The translations under genes were made by a program, and so were the position numbers. The notes under the pieces are model-generated. The model saw only the letters and a program-made list of their open reading frames with translations. It did not search any database and had not been told where the DNA came from. From the NCBI RefSeq assembly GCF_036195325.1, contig NZ_CP108101.1, positions 6,262,001 to 6,326,000 on the forward strand: a stretch of DNA of 64,000 nucleotides, in the 5' to 3' direction. The first letter of the stretch is position 1, and every line of letters starts with the position of its first letter. Positions 17,467 through 25,964 of the stretch are shown here, in pieces. Origin of the DNA: Streptomyces sp. NBC_00234 (GTDB lineage: Bacteria > Actinomycetota > Actinomycetes > Streptomycetales > Streptomycetaceae).

Positions 17467-18663
17467 CTAGTAGCGCACGCAGAACTTGCGGTCCGTCACC
17501 CAGCGGCCCAGCCAGTCGCTCAGCGGGACGGTGATGCACCACTTCCGGGAGTTCGGCTCGGGCGTGGGGACGGTCGGCGTGGGCTTGTCCGGCTTCGGCG
17601 TGGGCCAGGTCGGCCTCGTGGGAGTCGGCGTCGGCGTCGGCGTCGGGTCCGGGTTCTGGTTCTGGGTCAGCATCGTCCGGTACGTCCGGGAGGACTCGGG
17701 GTTGTCCGCGCACTGCCACACGCCGTGGGGACAGTAGTCCGTGATCGTCTGGTACACCGGGTCGTGTTTGTCGATCCATTCGAGCATGCGGCGCATGTAC
17801 TCGGGATTGTCGCCGTTCCGGAACAGGCCCCATTCCGGAAAGGAGATCGGCTTGTTGTGCTCGGCCGCGAAGTCGACGTGTTTCTGGAGACCGTAGGGTC
17901 CGTTCACCTGCTCGTCGAAGGTCCGGCCCGGCGGCTGGTCGTAGGAGTCCATTCCGATGATGTCGACCACGTCGTCACCGGGATAGCACTGCGTCCACGG
18001 AACCGCGTCCAGGCCCCTGCTGGGCGCGAAGTCGAAACGGAAGTCCTGCCCGGGAACGGCACGCATCGCGGCGACGATGCGTTTCCAGTACGCCTTCCAC
18101 GACTCGGGGTCCGGACCGCAACGATGCGTGTACGTAGTGCCGTTCATCTCCCAGCCGAGCACGATCACCGTGTCCGGAATACCCAGCCGGACCAGCCGCT
18201 CGGCCAGCCTGCGGAAATGGTGGTCGTAGTCACCGGCGGCGCCGGCCCTCAGCAGGGTGCGCACCTCCGCATCGCCGACCCGTTCCTCGTTCCGCTCCTG
18301 CATCGGCACGTTGAGGACGAACATCCGGTCCCGGTCCGCCTTCCGCCAGGCCGCCCAGGACCGCAGGAACTCGGGGCTGCCCTCGATGTTCGACCAGAGA
18401 TCGCCCGGCAGGTAACTGTGCCCCGCCCGCAGCTCGGTGCCGCCCAGCCAGCGCGACAGCTCCTTCGTTCTCCGTACGCCCTCGGGGCCGTAACCGACGT
18501 AGGCACCGTGTGCGGTGGTGCCGTCAGGGCCGGGCGCTGCGGGTGGAGCTCCGTCGGTGGTGTCCGATCCGGACGGGAACTGTCCGACGATTCCACCGGC
18601 GACGAGGAGACTGAGCGCAGCCGTCCCGACGCAGATATTGATGAGACGGCGCTGTGCGGACAC
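17467..18663 (-). CDS. membrane-anchored GH26-like glycoside hydrolase
   Basis: Extracytoplasmic protein of 398 aa. An N-terminal anchor (about residues 8-27, LINICVGTAALSLLVAGGIVG) is followed by a (beta/alpha)8-type domain with GH26 features: acid/base Glu in VIVLGWEMNG and nucleophile Glu in ISFPEWGLF. GH26 enzymes cleave beta-mannans and related glycans; the real substrate here may be a self-made exopolysaccharide. A Pro-Thr linker of about 30 residues leads to a short tail (WCITVPLSDWLGRWVTDRKFC) with two Cys that may form a disulfide. GTG 18663 is preferred because AAGGAGGA precedes it by 3-4 nt. It lies downstream of the P450 gene. Confidence 0.82.
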   Translation of the reverse strand: MSAQRRLINICVGTAALSLLVAGGIVGQFPSGSDTTDGAPPAAPGPDGTTAHGAYVGYGPEGVRRTKELSRWLGGTELRAGHSYLPGDLWSNIEGSPEFLRSWAAWRKADRDRMFVLNVPMQERNEERVGDAEVRTLLRAGAAGDYDHHFRRLAERLVRLGIPDTVIVLGWEMNGTTYTHRCGPDPESWKAYWKRIVAAMRAVPGQDFRFDFAPSRGLDAVPWTQCYPGDDVVDIIGMDSYDQPPGRTFDEQVNGPYGLQKHVDFAAEHNKPISFPEWGLFRNGDNPEYMRRMLEWIDKHDPVYQTITDYCPHGVWQCADNPESSRTYRTMLTQNQNPDPTPTPTPTPTRPTWPTPKPDKPTPTVPTPEPNSRKWCITVPLSDWLGRWVTDRKFCVRY

Positions 18664-18819
18664 GGCTCCTCCTTCTTTCCGGTCTTTCATCCGACCAGTT
18701 CGACAATAAGGAGACATGTTCCGCATTGGGTGGTTCAGGCACTCGGAAGTGGGCCATTCGCGAAGTATCGCGATGTAGGCCGGGCCGTTCGGGTGAAAGC
18801 CGTTGTCTGCGGGGGCCGG

Positions 18820-20103
18820 TCAGCGGCGGTCGAAGGAGAAGGGCAGTGAGCGCACCCGGTTGTCGAAGTTCGAGTCGACCAGCAGGGGGTCCCCGACCGT
18901 CGCCGGAATGTCCAGCCGCGTCAGCAGTTCCCCGAAGAGCGCCTTCATCTCCAGCCGGGCCAGATGGGCCCCGATGCAGTGATGCGGGCCGCCCCCGCCG
19001 TATCCCAGATGCGGATTGGGGGTGCGGGTGATGTCGAAGACGTCGGGGTCGGTGAACACGGCCTCGTCCCGGTTGGCCGAGGCGTAGAACAGCACGACCT
19101 TCTCGCCGGGTCGGTACGTCCGTCCGCCCAGGGAGCACGCGGTCGTGACCGTCCTGCGGAACTGGATGATCGGCGTCGAGTGCCGGACGATCTCGTCGAC
19201 CGCGCCGTCGATGTACCGGTCGAAGTCCGAGTCCAGGAGCGCCCGCTGCTCCGGGTGATGGGCCAGCAGGTACATCCCGTGCGCGATCGCGTTGCGGGTG
19301 GTCTCCACGCCGGCCACGAGCAGCAGCGAGAAGAAGGAGCCGAGCTGGCGGGAGGTCAGTGCCTGCCCGTCCACGTCCGCGCGGACCAGGGCCGAGATGA
19401 GGTCGTCCGTGGGATTGCGGCGCCGCTCGCGGGCCAGCTTCGCCATCACCAGCTGCATGCGGGCCAGCGAACGCAGACCGCGCCCGGGAATCCGCAGCCG
19501 GGCCCGTCCTTGCCGCCGCACCCCGACGTACTCCGAGGCGTGGTCGATCTGTTGGGAGATCTCGGGCCGGTAGCGCTCCGGGATGCCCATGAGGTCGCAG
19601 ATGACTTCCAGCGGCAGACGGGAGGGCGCCGAAGGCATGAAGTCGGCGGGGCGCTCCGCGATCACCTCGTCCACCAGGCGGCGGGCCAGCACGCGGATGT
19701 TCTCCTCGGCCCCGGCCAGTAGCCGCGGGGTGAAGGCGCGCGAGATGATCCGCCGCAGTGCCGCGTGCTCCTCGCCGTCCATGTTGACCATGGAGTTGCC
19801 GAAGACGGCCTTCGCCCAGGCGGCCGGCTCCGGAGTCGTCACCCCCGGGGCGCTGGCGAAGTGCTGGGGCTGCCGGCTGGCCGCCTTGACGTCGGCGTGC
19901 TTCACCAGCGCGTAGAACGACTCGCCGGCCCCGGTGCGCGAGCCCGTGCGGGACGTGAACCTCGCCGGAGCGTCCAGTTGCCGCAACAGCGCGAACGCTT
20001 CCAGCCGGGCGGGACGCGGCAGCGTCCAGAACGAGGGATCGGCGAGATCCACGTCCTCCAGCCGCAGCGCATGGTCCCTGTTTCCCTGCCTGGGAACACT
20101 CAT
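18820..20103 (-). CDS. cytochrome P450
   Basis: Soluble bacterial class P450 of 427 aa. The I-helix is LLLVAGVETTRNAIAHGM (Glu-Thr in place of the usual acid-Thr pair plus proton relay), the heme-binding loop is GGGGPHHCIGAHLARLE with the thiolate Cys, and the meander region reads YRPGEKVVLFYASANRDEAVF. ATG 20103 has GGAGG about 9 nt upstream; the longer open frame has none. It is divergent from melC1-melC2 across 161 bp. No ferredoxin or reductase is nearby. Substrate unknown. Confidence 0.92.
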   Translation of the reverse strand: MSVPRQGNRDHALRLEDVDLADPSFWTLPRPARLEAFALLRQLDAPARFTSRTGSRTGAGESFYALVKHADVKAASRQPQHFASAPGVTTPEPAAWAKAVFGNSMVNMDGEEHAALRRIISRAFTPRLLAGAEENIRVLARRLVDEVIAERPADFMPSAPSRLPLEVICDLMGIPERYRPEISQQIDHASEYVGVRRQGRARLRIPGRGLRSLARMQLVMAKLARERRRNPTDDLISALVRADVDGQALTSRQLGSFFSLLLVAGVETTRNAIAHGMYLLAHHPEQRALLDSDFDRYIDGAVDEIVRHSTPIIQFRRTVTTACSLGGRTYRPGEKVVLFYASANRDEAVFTDPDVFDITRTPNPHLGYGGGGPHHCIGAHLARLEMKALFGELLTRLDIPATVGDPLLVDSNFDNRVRSLPFSFDRR

Positions 20104-20264
20104 TGCACAACCTCCACATTCCAGGACGGCCATGTTGGCGTGATCCTGGACAAAGGGTGTGATCGGCGCGCCGCTCGGACGAGAACTGTTCCGCCGGTGT
20201 CTCGTTGTCAACGTCGGATACGTCATCGCCTCGGAAGAGTGGACGAAAGGCAGGTGTGCCCACC
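20104..20264. promoter_or_regulatory. divergent promoter region, P450 / melC1
   Basis: A 161-bp gap between the divergent P450 and tyrosinase operon must contain both promoters. I cannot assign individual boxes. Confidence 0.4.
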
Positions 20265-20750
20265 ATGGGCCAGACCACGGACACGGGAGGTGCGGGGGCC
20301 GGACCGCGCAGGCCGTCCCGCCGGATCGTGCTGCGTACCGCCTTCACGGTGGGAGTGACCGCGGGCACGGCCGCCGTGCTCGCCCCCGTCCTCACGGGAG
20401 ACTCCGAACCGGTACCCCCGTCGGCGAAGTCCGGTGGCACGGAACCGGAGCGGTTCGCCGAGATGTACCGCGGCCGGGAGATCCGGGGCACCGCGACGGT
20501 CATGGCGCCGTTGGGCGGGCCCGGCGGCACGGTCCGCGCCGCGGGCGCCGGAGCGCCTGACGCCGTACCGCACGTCGAGGTACGCGTGGACGGCAGGCCG
20601 CTGCACATCATGCGGCGCGCCGACGGCAGTTACGTGAGTCACGCCAACCACTACGAGTCGTTCCCGACGCTGCTGGCCACGGCTCGCGCCGCGGTCGACG
20701 AGATCGGGTCCGCACGACTGTCCGCGGTCCCGCCGCGGCACAGCGTCTGA
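20265..20750 (+). CDS. melC1: tyrosinase co-factor / copper chaperone MelC1
   Basis: Helper protein of 161 aa for apotyrosinase. It carries a Tat signal (SRRIVLRTAFTVGVTAG, twin Arg at 19-20). The chaperone part is RFAEMYRGREIRG, then VRVDGRPLHIMRRADGSYVSHANHYESFPTLLATARAAV, the family core whose His residues help load copper into MelC2. It co-exports the tyrosinase, which has no signal of its own. ATG 20265 fits an AAAGGCAGG site; GTG 20256 is too close to it. The tyrosinase follows 19 bp later. Confidence 0.93.
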   Translation: MGQTTDTGGAGAGPRRPSRRIVLRTAFTVGVTAGTAAVLAPVLTGDSEPVPPSAKSGGTEPERFAEMYRGREIRGTATVMAPLGGPGGTVRAAGAGAPDAVPHVEVRVDGRPLHIMRRADGSYVSHANHYESFPTLLATARAAVDEIGSARLSAVPPRHSV

Positions 20751-20769
20751 ATCGGGAGGACCAGCACGG

Positions 20770-21630
20770 GTGTACAACCGTAAGAACCAGCGGAATCTCA
20801 CGCGCACCGAGAAGCGGCGTCTGGTCGGAGCGATCCTGAAACTCAAACGCTCGGGACGGTACGACGAATTCGTCGTCCTGCACCGGGAGTTCTACGTCAC
20901 CGACGGCGAGGACCGGCCGCGTCCCGCCCATATGACCCCGTCCTTCTTCCCGTGGCACCGCAAGTACCTCCTGGAGTTCGAGGCGGCTCTGCAGGACATC
21001 GACCCCGGGGTGTCCGTCCCGTACTGGGACTGGACGACGGACAACACCCCGAGCGCCTCGCTCTGGGCGGAGGACCTGCTCGGCGGCAACGGCAGGGCCG
21101 GCGACCGCCAGGTGATGACGGGGCCGTTCGCCTACGGGGCCGGGAACTGGACCGTCAACGACGGGGTCACCGAAAGTCCCTTCCTCACAAGGAACTTCGG
21201 CCGACCCTCGTCCCCCGTCACCCTGCCGGGCAAGGACGAGGTGTCCAGGGCGCTCAAGGACCCGGTGTACGACGCCGAGCCGTGGAACAGCGTCAGCACG
21301 AGCGGATTCCGCAACCGGATCGAGGGGTGGGGCATCAGAGGTTCGCGCGGAGTGAGCAACCACAACCAGGTACACCGCTGGGTGGGCGGCCTCATGGCGG
21401 GCGCCGCCTCGCCGAACGACCCGGTCTTCTGGCTGCACCACGCCTTCATGGACCTGCTCTGGACGCGGTGGCAGAAGGCCCACCCCCGGTCCGCTTACGT
21501 CCCCGGCAGGAGGAGCGGGAGTTCCGACCGGGACCGCTCCCGGGTCTTCGGCCTCGACGAGCCCATGCCGCCCTGGGACGTCACGCCTTCGAAGCTCCTT
21601 GACCACTCCCGCGTGTACCGCTACGTCTGA
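20770..21630 (+). CDS. melC2: tyrosinase MelC2
   Basis: Type-3 copper monophenol monooxygenase of 286 aa making melanin precursors from tyrosine. CuA ligands are His38 (VVLHREF), His54 (PAHMTP) and His63 (PWHRKYL). CuB ligands are His198 and His202 (NHNQVHRW) and His224 (FWLHHAFMD). The spacing up to CuA equals that of known Streptomyces tyrosinases. Before the first CuB His there are about five extra residues (EGWGIRGSRGVSNHN), and the usual Asn-Leu-His-Asn is Ser-Asn-His-Asn. Start is GTG with GGGAGGA upstream. Exported through MelC1. Confidence 0.95.
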   Translation: MYNRKNQRNLTRTEKRRLVGAILKLKRSGRYDEFVVLHREFYVTDGEDRPRPAHMTPSFFPWHRKYLLEFEAALQDIDPGVSVPYWDWTTDNTPSASLWAEDLLGGNGRAGDRQVMTGPFAYGAGNWTVNDGVTESPFLTRNFGRPSSPVTLPGKDEVSRALKDPVYDAEPWNSVSTSGFRNRIEGWGIRGSRGVSNHNQVHRWVGGLMAGAASPNDPVFWLHHAFMDLLWTRWQKAHPRSAYVPGRRSGSSDRDRSRVFGLDEPMPPWDVTPSKLLDHSRVYRYV

Positions 21631-21651
21631 GCCGGCCGCCCGGCACATGGA

Positions 21652-21699
21652 AAAGCGGCTGGGCCTCCCCTCCGGAGCAGGAGGAGGTCCAGCCGCTTT
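21652..21699. terminator. bidirectional terminator, melC2 / chaplin
   Basis: Arms aaagcggctgggcctcc and ggaggtccagccgcttt pair over 17 bp with one mismatch, closed by an A-run on one side and a T-run on the other. It lies between two convergent genes and can work in both directions. Confidence 0.85.
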
Positions 21700-21712
21700 C
21701 CGCGGTGCGGAA

Positions 21713-22036
21713 TCAGCCGCCGTAGCCGTAGTCGCCGTGCCCGTGGTCTGCCGGGCCCTCGCCGTAGCCGTAGTCGCCCGGGCCCTCGTGGCCGCCGGAG
21801 GCGTTCACGCAGGTGTTGCCGAAGGCCGGGTTGAGCAGCCCGATGACGTTCACGGTGTTGCCGCAGAGGTTGACCGGGACGTGCACAGGCACCTGGACGG
21901 CGTTGCCCGAAAGGACACCGGGGGAGTGGGCGGCGACGCCCTGGGCCCCGGCGTCGGCGGCAGCCATGCCGGCGCCGCCGGCGATGAGGGCGCCGGTGCC
22001 CGCCATGACAGCGGCTGCCTTCGAGATACGCGACAT
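21713..22036 (-). CDS. short chaplin with Gly/Tyr/His tail
   Basis: Secreted surface-active protein of 107 aa, one chaplin domain after a signal peptide (residues 1-28, ending AAADAG). The domain shows GVLSGNAVQVPVHVPVNLCGNTVNV and PAFGNTCVN, with the two conserved Cys that form a disulfide. Short chaplins assemble into amyloid fibrils on aerial hyphae. Here about 28 extra residues follow the domain, rich in Gly, Tyr, His and Asp, with DYGYG occurring twice; typical short chaplins end at the NxCxN motif. ATG 22036 has AAGGAGA upstream. No LPXTG anchor. Confidence 0.93.
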   Translation of the reverse strand: MSRISKAAAVMAGTGALIAGGAGMAAADAGAQGVAAHSPGVLSGNAVQVPVHVPVNLCGNTVNVIGLLNPAFGNTCVNASGGHEGPGDYGYGEGPADHGHGDYGYGG

Positions 22037-22155
22037 CAGTTCTCCTTGTGAGGTGGTGAGGTGTGCCACGGAGCGTGGGACCCCGTATGACCTGACAACG
22101 TAAAAATCGACAGACGGTAACGGATAGGCACAAAAGTCGTAACCCGGGTGCGGTA

Positions 22156-23304
22156 TCACCGTCCGAGGACAGGGAGTGCGGTAAGCCGGTCGTGCCAGTC
22201 GCGAGCAGCGGGGAACCGGGTCTTCACGGTCTCCGCGGCCAGGTCCCGCGCACCCAGCTGCGAGACCCGCAGCCGCAGCAGCGGATCGAGCCCGGAACGG
22301 GCCAGCAGCAGACGCTGGTTGACGACGGGGACCGGCTCCCAGTGGTTCTTGTACTGCTCCGAGCCACGCAGCAGGCTCAGCACCCCGCGCCCGGTATCGG
22401 CCGCCTGCTGGGCCACTTCGCGCAGCAGCATCGTCGCCACGTCCACCTTCCGCTCCCTGAGCGAGGGGTGGGCCCCGTACAGATATCCACCGGTGAGACG
22501 GCCCGACTGGAGCGACATGTTCACCGCCACGACCTCGCCGTCCAGCAGGAACTCCGTGAGGGCGGCGTCGCCGTCACGGACCATCCGCCGGGTGGCCCGC
22601 ACCAGGTGCGCCGAGAAACGCGGCCTCAGATGCTCGGGGTTGACCCCGCGGCCGGTCCACTGGAGTTCGTGAAGGCGCAGCAGACGGCCCACCGCGCCGG
22701 GCACGTCGAGCGCGGGCACGGGGCGGCACTCGACCGACAGCGCGTCGATCTTGCGCAGCTTCGCCCGCACCCGCTGGGCCCGCGATCCCGGCAGCCGCTG
22801 GAGCAGCGTGCCGATCGGCTCGGCGGGCAGCTCCATGCAGGTCGAGTCGTCGAGCCGGGTGCGCGCCCCGGTCCACTTCTCGTAAAGGAGTTGGGCCGAG
22901 GCGTCGGGCCGCACCTCCCGCAGGTCGATCACCGCGTGTCGCGCCGCCCGGTCGAGCCCGCGCTCCAGGGCCACGAGCGCGTCCTTCGACTGCTCCTCGT
23001 CGACGAGCACGTCGAAGAAGTCGGAGATCGCGCCGCCCATCGGCACGAGCAGCGGCATCGGACGGTGTACGAGCATCAGCGGAGCGGCGCCGATCAGCCG
23101 GCCGTCGCGGCGGGCCAGGACGATGCGCAGGCGGCCGGTGTTCCCGTACGACAGCCACCACGAGTGCAGCCACGCGTGGCTCTGGAACGGTGTGGCGGTG
23201 CGGCAGCGGCGGTGCAGGGCGTCCCAGTCCTCCGCCAGCGCGGCGAACTCCCCGAGGTCGCGGCAGAGCGTGACGGTCAGGCCGTCCCTGCGCCCGGCGC
23301 TCAT
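22156..23304 (-). CDS. GNAT / FemAB-like acyltransferase (CelD/BioF2 type)
   Basis: Protein of about 382 aa of the double-GNAT group (CelD/BioF2-like, Acetyltransf_6) often found in exopolysaccharide clusters. FQSHAWLHSWWLSYG and RDGRLIGAAPLMLV lie in the first half. The second half has LRRLLRLHELQWTGRG-like helices, then GEVVAVNMSLQSGRLTGGYLYG and GRGVLSLLRGSEQYKNHW. Probable role: adding an acyl or aminoacyl group to the glycan or its lipid-linked unit. It overlaps the stop of the chain-length gene; ATG 23304 has GGGAG six bases upstream, while GTG 23307 would overlap by four. Last gene of the polysaccharide operon. Confidence 0.82.
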   Translation of the reverse strand: MSAGRRDGLTVTLCRDLGEFAALAEDWDALHRRCRTATPFQSHAWLHSWWLSYGNTGRLRIVLARRDGRLIGAAPLMLVHRPMPLLVPMGGAISDFFDVLVDEEQSKDALVALERGLDRAARHAVIDLREVRPDASAQLLYEKWTGARTRLDDSTCMELPAEPIGTLLQRLPGSRAQRVRAKLRKIDALSVECRPVPALDVPGAVGRLLRLHELQWTGRGVNPEHLRPRFSAHLVRATRRMVRDGDAALTEFLLDGEVVAVNMSLQSGRLTGGYLYGAHPSLRERKVDVATMLLREVAQQAADTGRGVLSLLRGSEQYKNHWEPVPVVNQRLLLARSGLDPLLRLRVSQLGARDLAAETVKTRFPAARDWHDRLTALPVLGR

Positions 23305-23981
23305 CACACGAGCTCCCGTTCGTCCGCGACGGCCGGCTCGGCCGTCGCGTGCGCCGGAGCCGGTACGTGTGCCTCGGCACTCCTCCTCGACGGACGCGGG
23401 CGTACGAGCAGCACGAGACCGCCGAGGAGCCCGCCCGCACTCGCGCCGACGGCCGTCCCCAGCGGGGCGGACGGCGAGACCGGCTCGTCCGGGGGGACGG
23501 CGTGGCTGAACTTGATGATCTTCACCCCGGTCTCCTTGGCCACGTGCCCGCTGCTGACGATGACCGCCTCGACGACGGCGTTGGCGATCTCCGCCGCCCG
23601 GCGCGGAGATTCGGACGTACCCGTGACGGCGATCATCGGGGAGTCGGGAGAGGTCTCCGACTGCACCTGCGCACGGAGTTCCTTCACGGACTCACCCGCG
23701 GCACCGTGCGCGTAGGCGAGGCTGGAGTCGCTGGTCGCGAGCCGGCCGTAGGACTGGGCGAAGCCCAGCGCGGCGGCGGAGTCGGTGCCCTTGTCGGTGA
23801 CGGCCATGGCATAGCCCGTCGCCGAGTACTGCGGGGTGGCGAGCAGGCCGTAGGAGAGACCGCATGCCGCGCCCAGCAGGACGCAGGCGGGCAGCGGCCA
23901 CCAACTGGGCAGCTGGGGAAGGGAACGCAGCCGGCTGAACCGTCCGGGGACGGCGGGCCGCTGCTCGGGCGACTCGGTCAT
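23304..23981 (-). CDS. Wzz-like polysaccharide chain-length / co-polymerase protein
   Basis: Membrane protein of 225 aa with two helices: one at about 27-50 (WPLPACVLLGAACGLSYGLL) and one at about 178-198 (GASAGGLLGGLVLLVRP). The outer loop between them has SPDSPMIAVTGTSESPRRAAEIANAVVEA, the part most similar to Wzz/CapA proteins, and a Pro-rich segment (PPDEPVSPSAPLGT) before the second helix. Such proteins set glycan chain length with a Wzy polymerase and usually partner a tyrosine kinase; none is fused or adjacent. It lies 61 bp after the GT4 gene. Confidence 0.8.
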   Translation of the reverse strand: MTESPEQRPAVPGRFSRLRSLPQLPSWWPLPACVLLGAACGLSYGLLATPQYSATGYAMAVTDKGTDSAAALGFAQSYGRLATSDSSLAYAHGAAGESVKELRAQVQSETSPDSPMIAVTGTSESPRRAAEIANAVVEAVIVSSGHVAKETGVKIIKFSHAVPPDEPVSPSAPLGTAVGASAGGLLGGLVLLVRPRPSRRSAEAHVPAPAHATAEPAVADERELV

Positions 23982-24042
23982 GAGAGTGCTCTCTGTCGGA
24001 GGAGGGTGGCGAGGAGTACGGGGAGCGGTGACGGACGGACCT

Positions 24043-25155
24043 TCAACGCCCGCTCAGGGCACGCTCGTAGACGTCCATGAGGTGTCCGCTGCTCCGTCTG
24101 ATGTCGTAGTGGCCGACGGCCGGGGGCGGCGGCAGCCGCTGCGGTCCCACCCGCAACCGCTGCCGCAGGACCGCCGTCAGCTCCTCGGCGTCGCCCGAGA
24201 TGCGGGTGGTGCCCGAGGACTGGTCGGCGGGGAGGTCCTCGACGGCGGGGCACGCGGCGTGCAGCACCGGCAGCCCCGCGGCCAGCGCCTCGACGACGGC
24301 GAGGCCGAAAGACTCCTCGCGGGAGGTCGAGACGAAGGCGTCCATGGCACTGAGCAGCGCCGGTACGCCGGGGCCCGGGCCGGACCGCCCCGCGTCGCAC
24401 TCGCCGGGCAGGTGGACCCGGCCGGCCGCGCCGAGCCGCTCCGCGAGAGCGATCAGCCGGCCGCGCTCCGGCCCGTCCCCGGCCAGCAGCAGCCGGGCGC
24501 CGGGCAGCGCCGCGACGGCCCGGACCAGGACGTCGAAACGTTTGCCCGGGACGAGCCGGCCGACGCCCCCCACCACGAAGGCGTCGGCGGGAATTCCCAA
24601 CAGCGCACGGGCGGAGCGCCGTTGCCCCTCGTCGAACCGGAACAGGTCCGCGTCGATCCCGTTGGGCACGAGGTGAATCCGTGCCGCGGGCACACCCCAG
24701 TCGCGCAGCCGTCCCGCGACGGTGGACGAGACGGCCACGGTGGCGGAGCCGAGCCGCTCCGTCCTCAGGTAGAGCGCGCGCGTCGAGCGGGTGAGGGGAC
24801 GCCCCTCGATCTCCGCCGCGCCCAGCGAGTGCTCGGTGGCGATCGTCGCGCGGACCCCGGCCAGCCGGGCGGCGATACGCCCGTAGACGCAGGCCCGGTA
24901 GAGATGGGTGTGGACGAGGTCGTACTTTCCCCGCCGTACGAGACCGGCCAGCCTCGGCAGGGCCGCGAGGTCACGGTTCCCCTTCATCCCGAGATCCGTG
25001 ACGCGTACGCCGTCGGCGCGCAGCCCCTGGGCCACCGCCCCGGGGTTGGTGAGCGTGACGACATCGCACGCAACCGGCAAGTGGCGCAGCAGCAGGCGCA
25101 GTTGCTGTTCGGCTCCGCCGATCCCGAGCCCGGTGATGATGTGCAGGGCCCTCAT
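24043..25155 (-). CDS. GT4-family glycosyltransferase
   Basis: GT-B enzyme of 370 aa. The N-terminal loop is ALHIITGLGIGGAEQQL, the acceptor side has YDLVHTHLYRACVYG, and the donor domain has VGGVGRLVPGKRFDVLV and SREESFGLAVVEALAAGLPV, carrying the E-x7-E pair. It belongs to the WcaL/ExoF-like branch that builds lipid-linked repeats. Start ATG overlaps the stop of the deacetylase gene as ATGA. Donor and acceptor unknown. Confidence 0.9.
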   Translation of the reverse strand: MRALHIITGLGIGGAEQQLRLLLRHLPVACDVVTLTNPGAVAQGLRADGVRVTDLGMKGNRDLAALPRLAGLVRRGKYDLVHTHLYRACVYGRIAARLAGVRATIATEHSLGAAEIEGRPLTRSTRALYLRTERLGSATVAVSSTVAGRLRDWGVPAARIHLVPNGIDADLFRFDEGQRRSARALLGIPADAFVVGGVGRLVPGKRFDVLVRAVAALPGARLLLAGDGPERGRLIALAERLGAAGRVHLPGECDAGRSGPGPGVPALLSAMDAFVSTSREESFGLAVVEALAAGLPVLHAACPAVEDLPADQSSGTTRISGDAEELTAVLRQRLRVGPQRLPPPPAVGHYDIRRSSGHLMDVYERALSGR

Positions 25156-25964
25156 CGGCGTTCACCGGAAGCGGCGGTCGCCGCCCGGGCCAGCCGCTCG
25201 GGCGCGGGGTCCGACCGGTGCCGCAGCCGGTGGCGCAGGTCCTTCGCCCCCAGGCGCATCCCACGGTCGGCGTGGCTGATGTGGGTACGGGGCAGGGTGA
25301 ACGGTCCGAGCAGCGGGCCGGGGTCGATCGCGCAGCCGTAGCCGTATCCCGCCTCGCGCACCGACGCGGCCACCCGCTCGTCGACCGACCCGTACGGATA
25401 GCAGAAGCCCTCGGGGGCGGCACCGGTGATGTCGTGCAGCAACTCCCGGCTGTCGCGCGTCTCCTGGCGCAGCGCGGCGTCGTTGAGTGTCGTCAGGTCC
25501 CGGTGGAGCAGGCCGTGCGAGCCGATCTCCATCCCCGCGTCGGCGGCGGCCCGGATGTCCTCGGCGGTGAGCAGCGGTTTGAGGGGGCCCGGCCGGTCCC
25601 ACTCGTTGGAGCCGCCGAGCCGGCCGGGCAGGACGAACACGGTCGCCGAGAAGCCGTGGCGGCGCAGCACCGGCAGGGCCTCCTGGGCGAAGTCGGCGTA
25701 TCCGTCGTCGAAGGTCAGTCCCACCAGACCGCGACGGCCTTCGGCGTGCGTGCGCAGCAGCGTGCCGATGCCCACGCCGGTGTAGTGCCGGCGCCGCAGC
25801 CAGGCCAGCTGCCGGTCGAGCCGCTCGGGGGAGACGGTGATGCCGTAGGGGTCGGTCGTCCGCTCGCACACCGAGTGGTACGTCAGGATCCAGGGCTGGG
25901 GACAGGCGGGCGGCCGGAGCCGGGAGGAGCGCGAGTCGGTGGGAGCCGATGGGTCAGCGGCCAT
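25152..25964 (-). CDS. polysaccharide deacetylase (CE4/NodB fold)
   Basis: Enzyme of 270 aa removing N- or O-acetyl groups from a glycan. Motif 1 is VGLTFDDGYADF (Asp-Asp), motif 2 is MEIGSHGLLHRDLT (metal His residues), and motif 3 contains FCYPYGSVDERV. No signal peptide is visible (N-terminus MAADPSAPTDSRS), so it may act on the lipid-linked intermediate inside the cell, or be exported by another route. It overlaps the flippase gene by 11 bp upstream and the GT4 gene downstream by ATGA. Confidence 0.88.
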   Translation of the reverse strand: MAADPSAPTDSRSSRLRPPACPQPWILTYHSVCERTTDPYGITVSPERLDRQLAWLRRRHYTGVGIGTLLRTHAEGRRGLVGLTFDDGYADFAQEALPVLRRHGFSATVFVLPGRLGGSNEWDRPGPLKPLLTAEDIRAAADAGMEIGSHGLLHRDLTTLNDAALRQETRDSRELLHDITGAAPEGFCYPYGSVDERVAASVREAGYGYGCAIDPGPLLGPFTLPRTHISHADRGMRLGAKDLRHRLRHRSDPAPERLARAATAASGERR

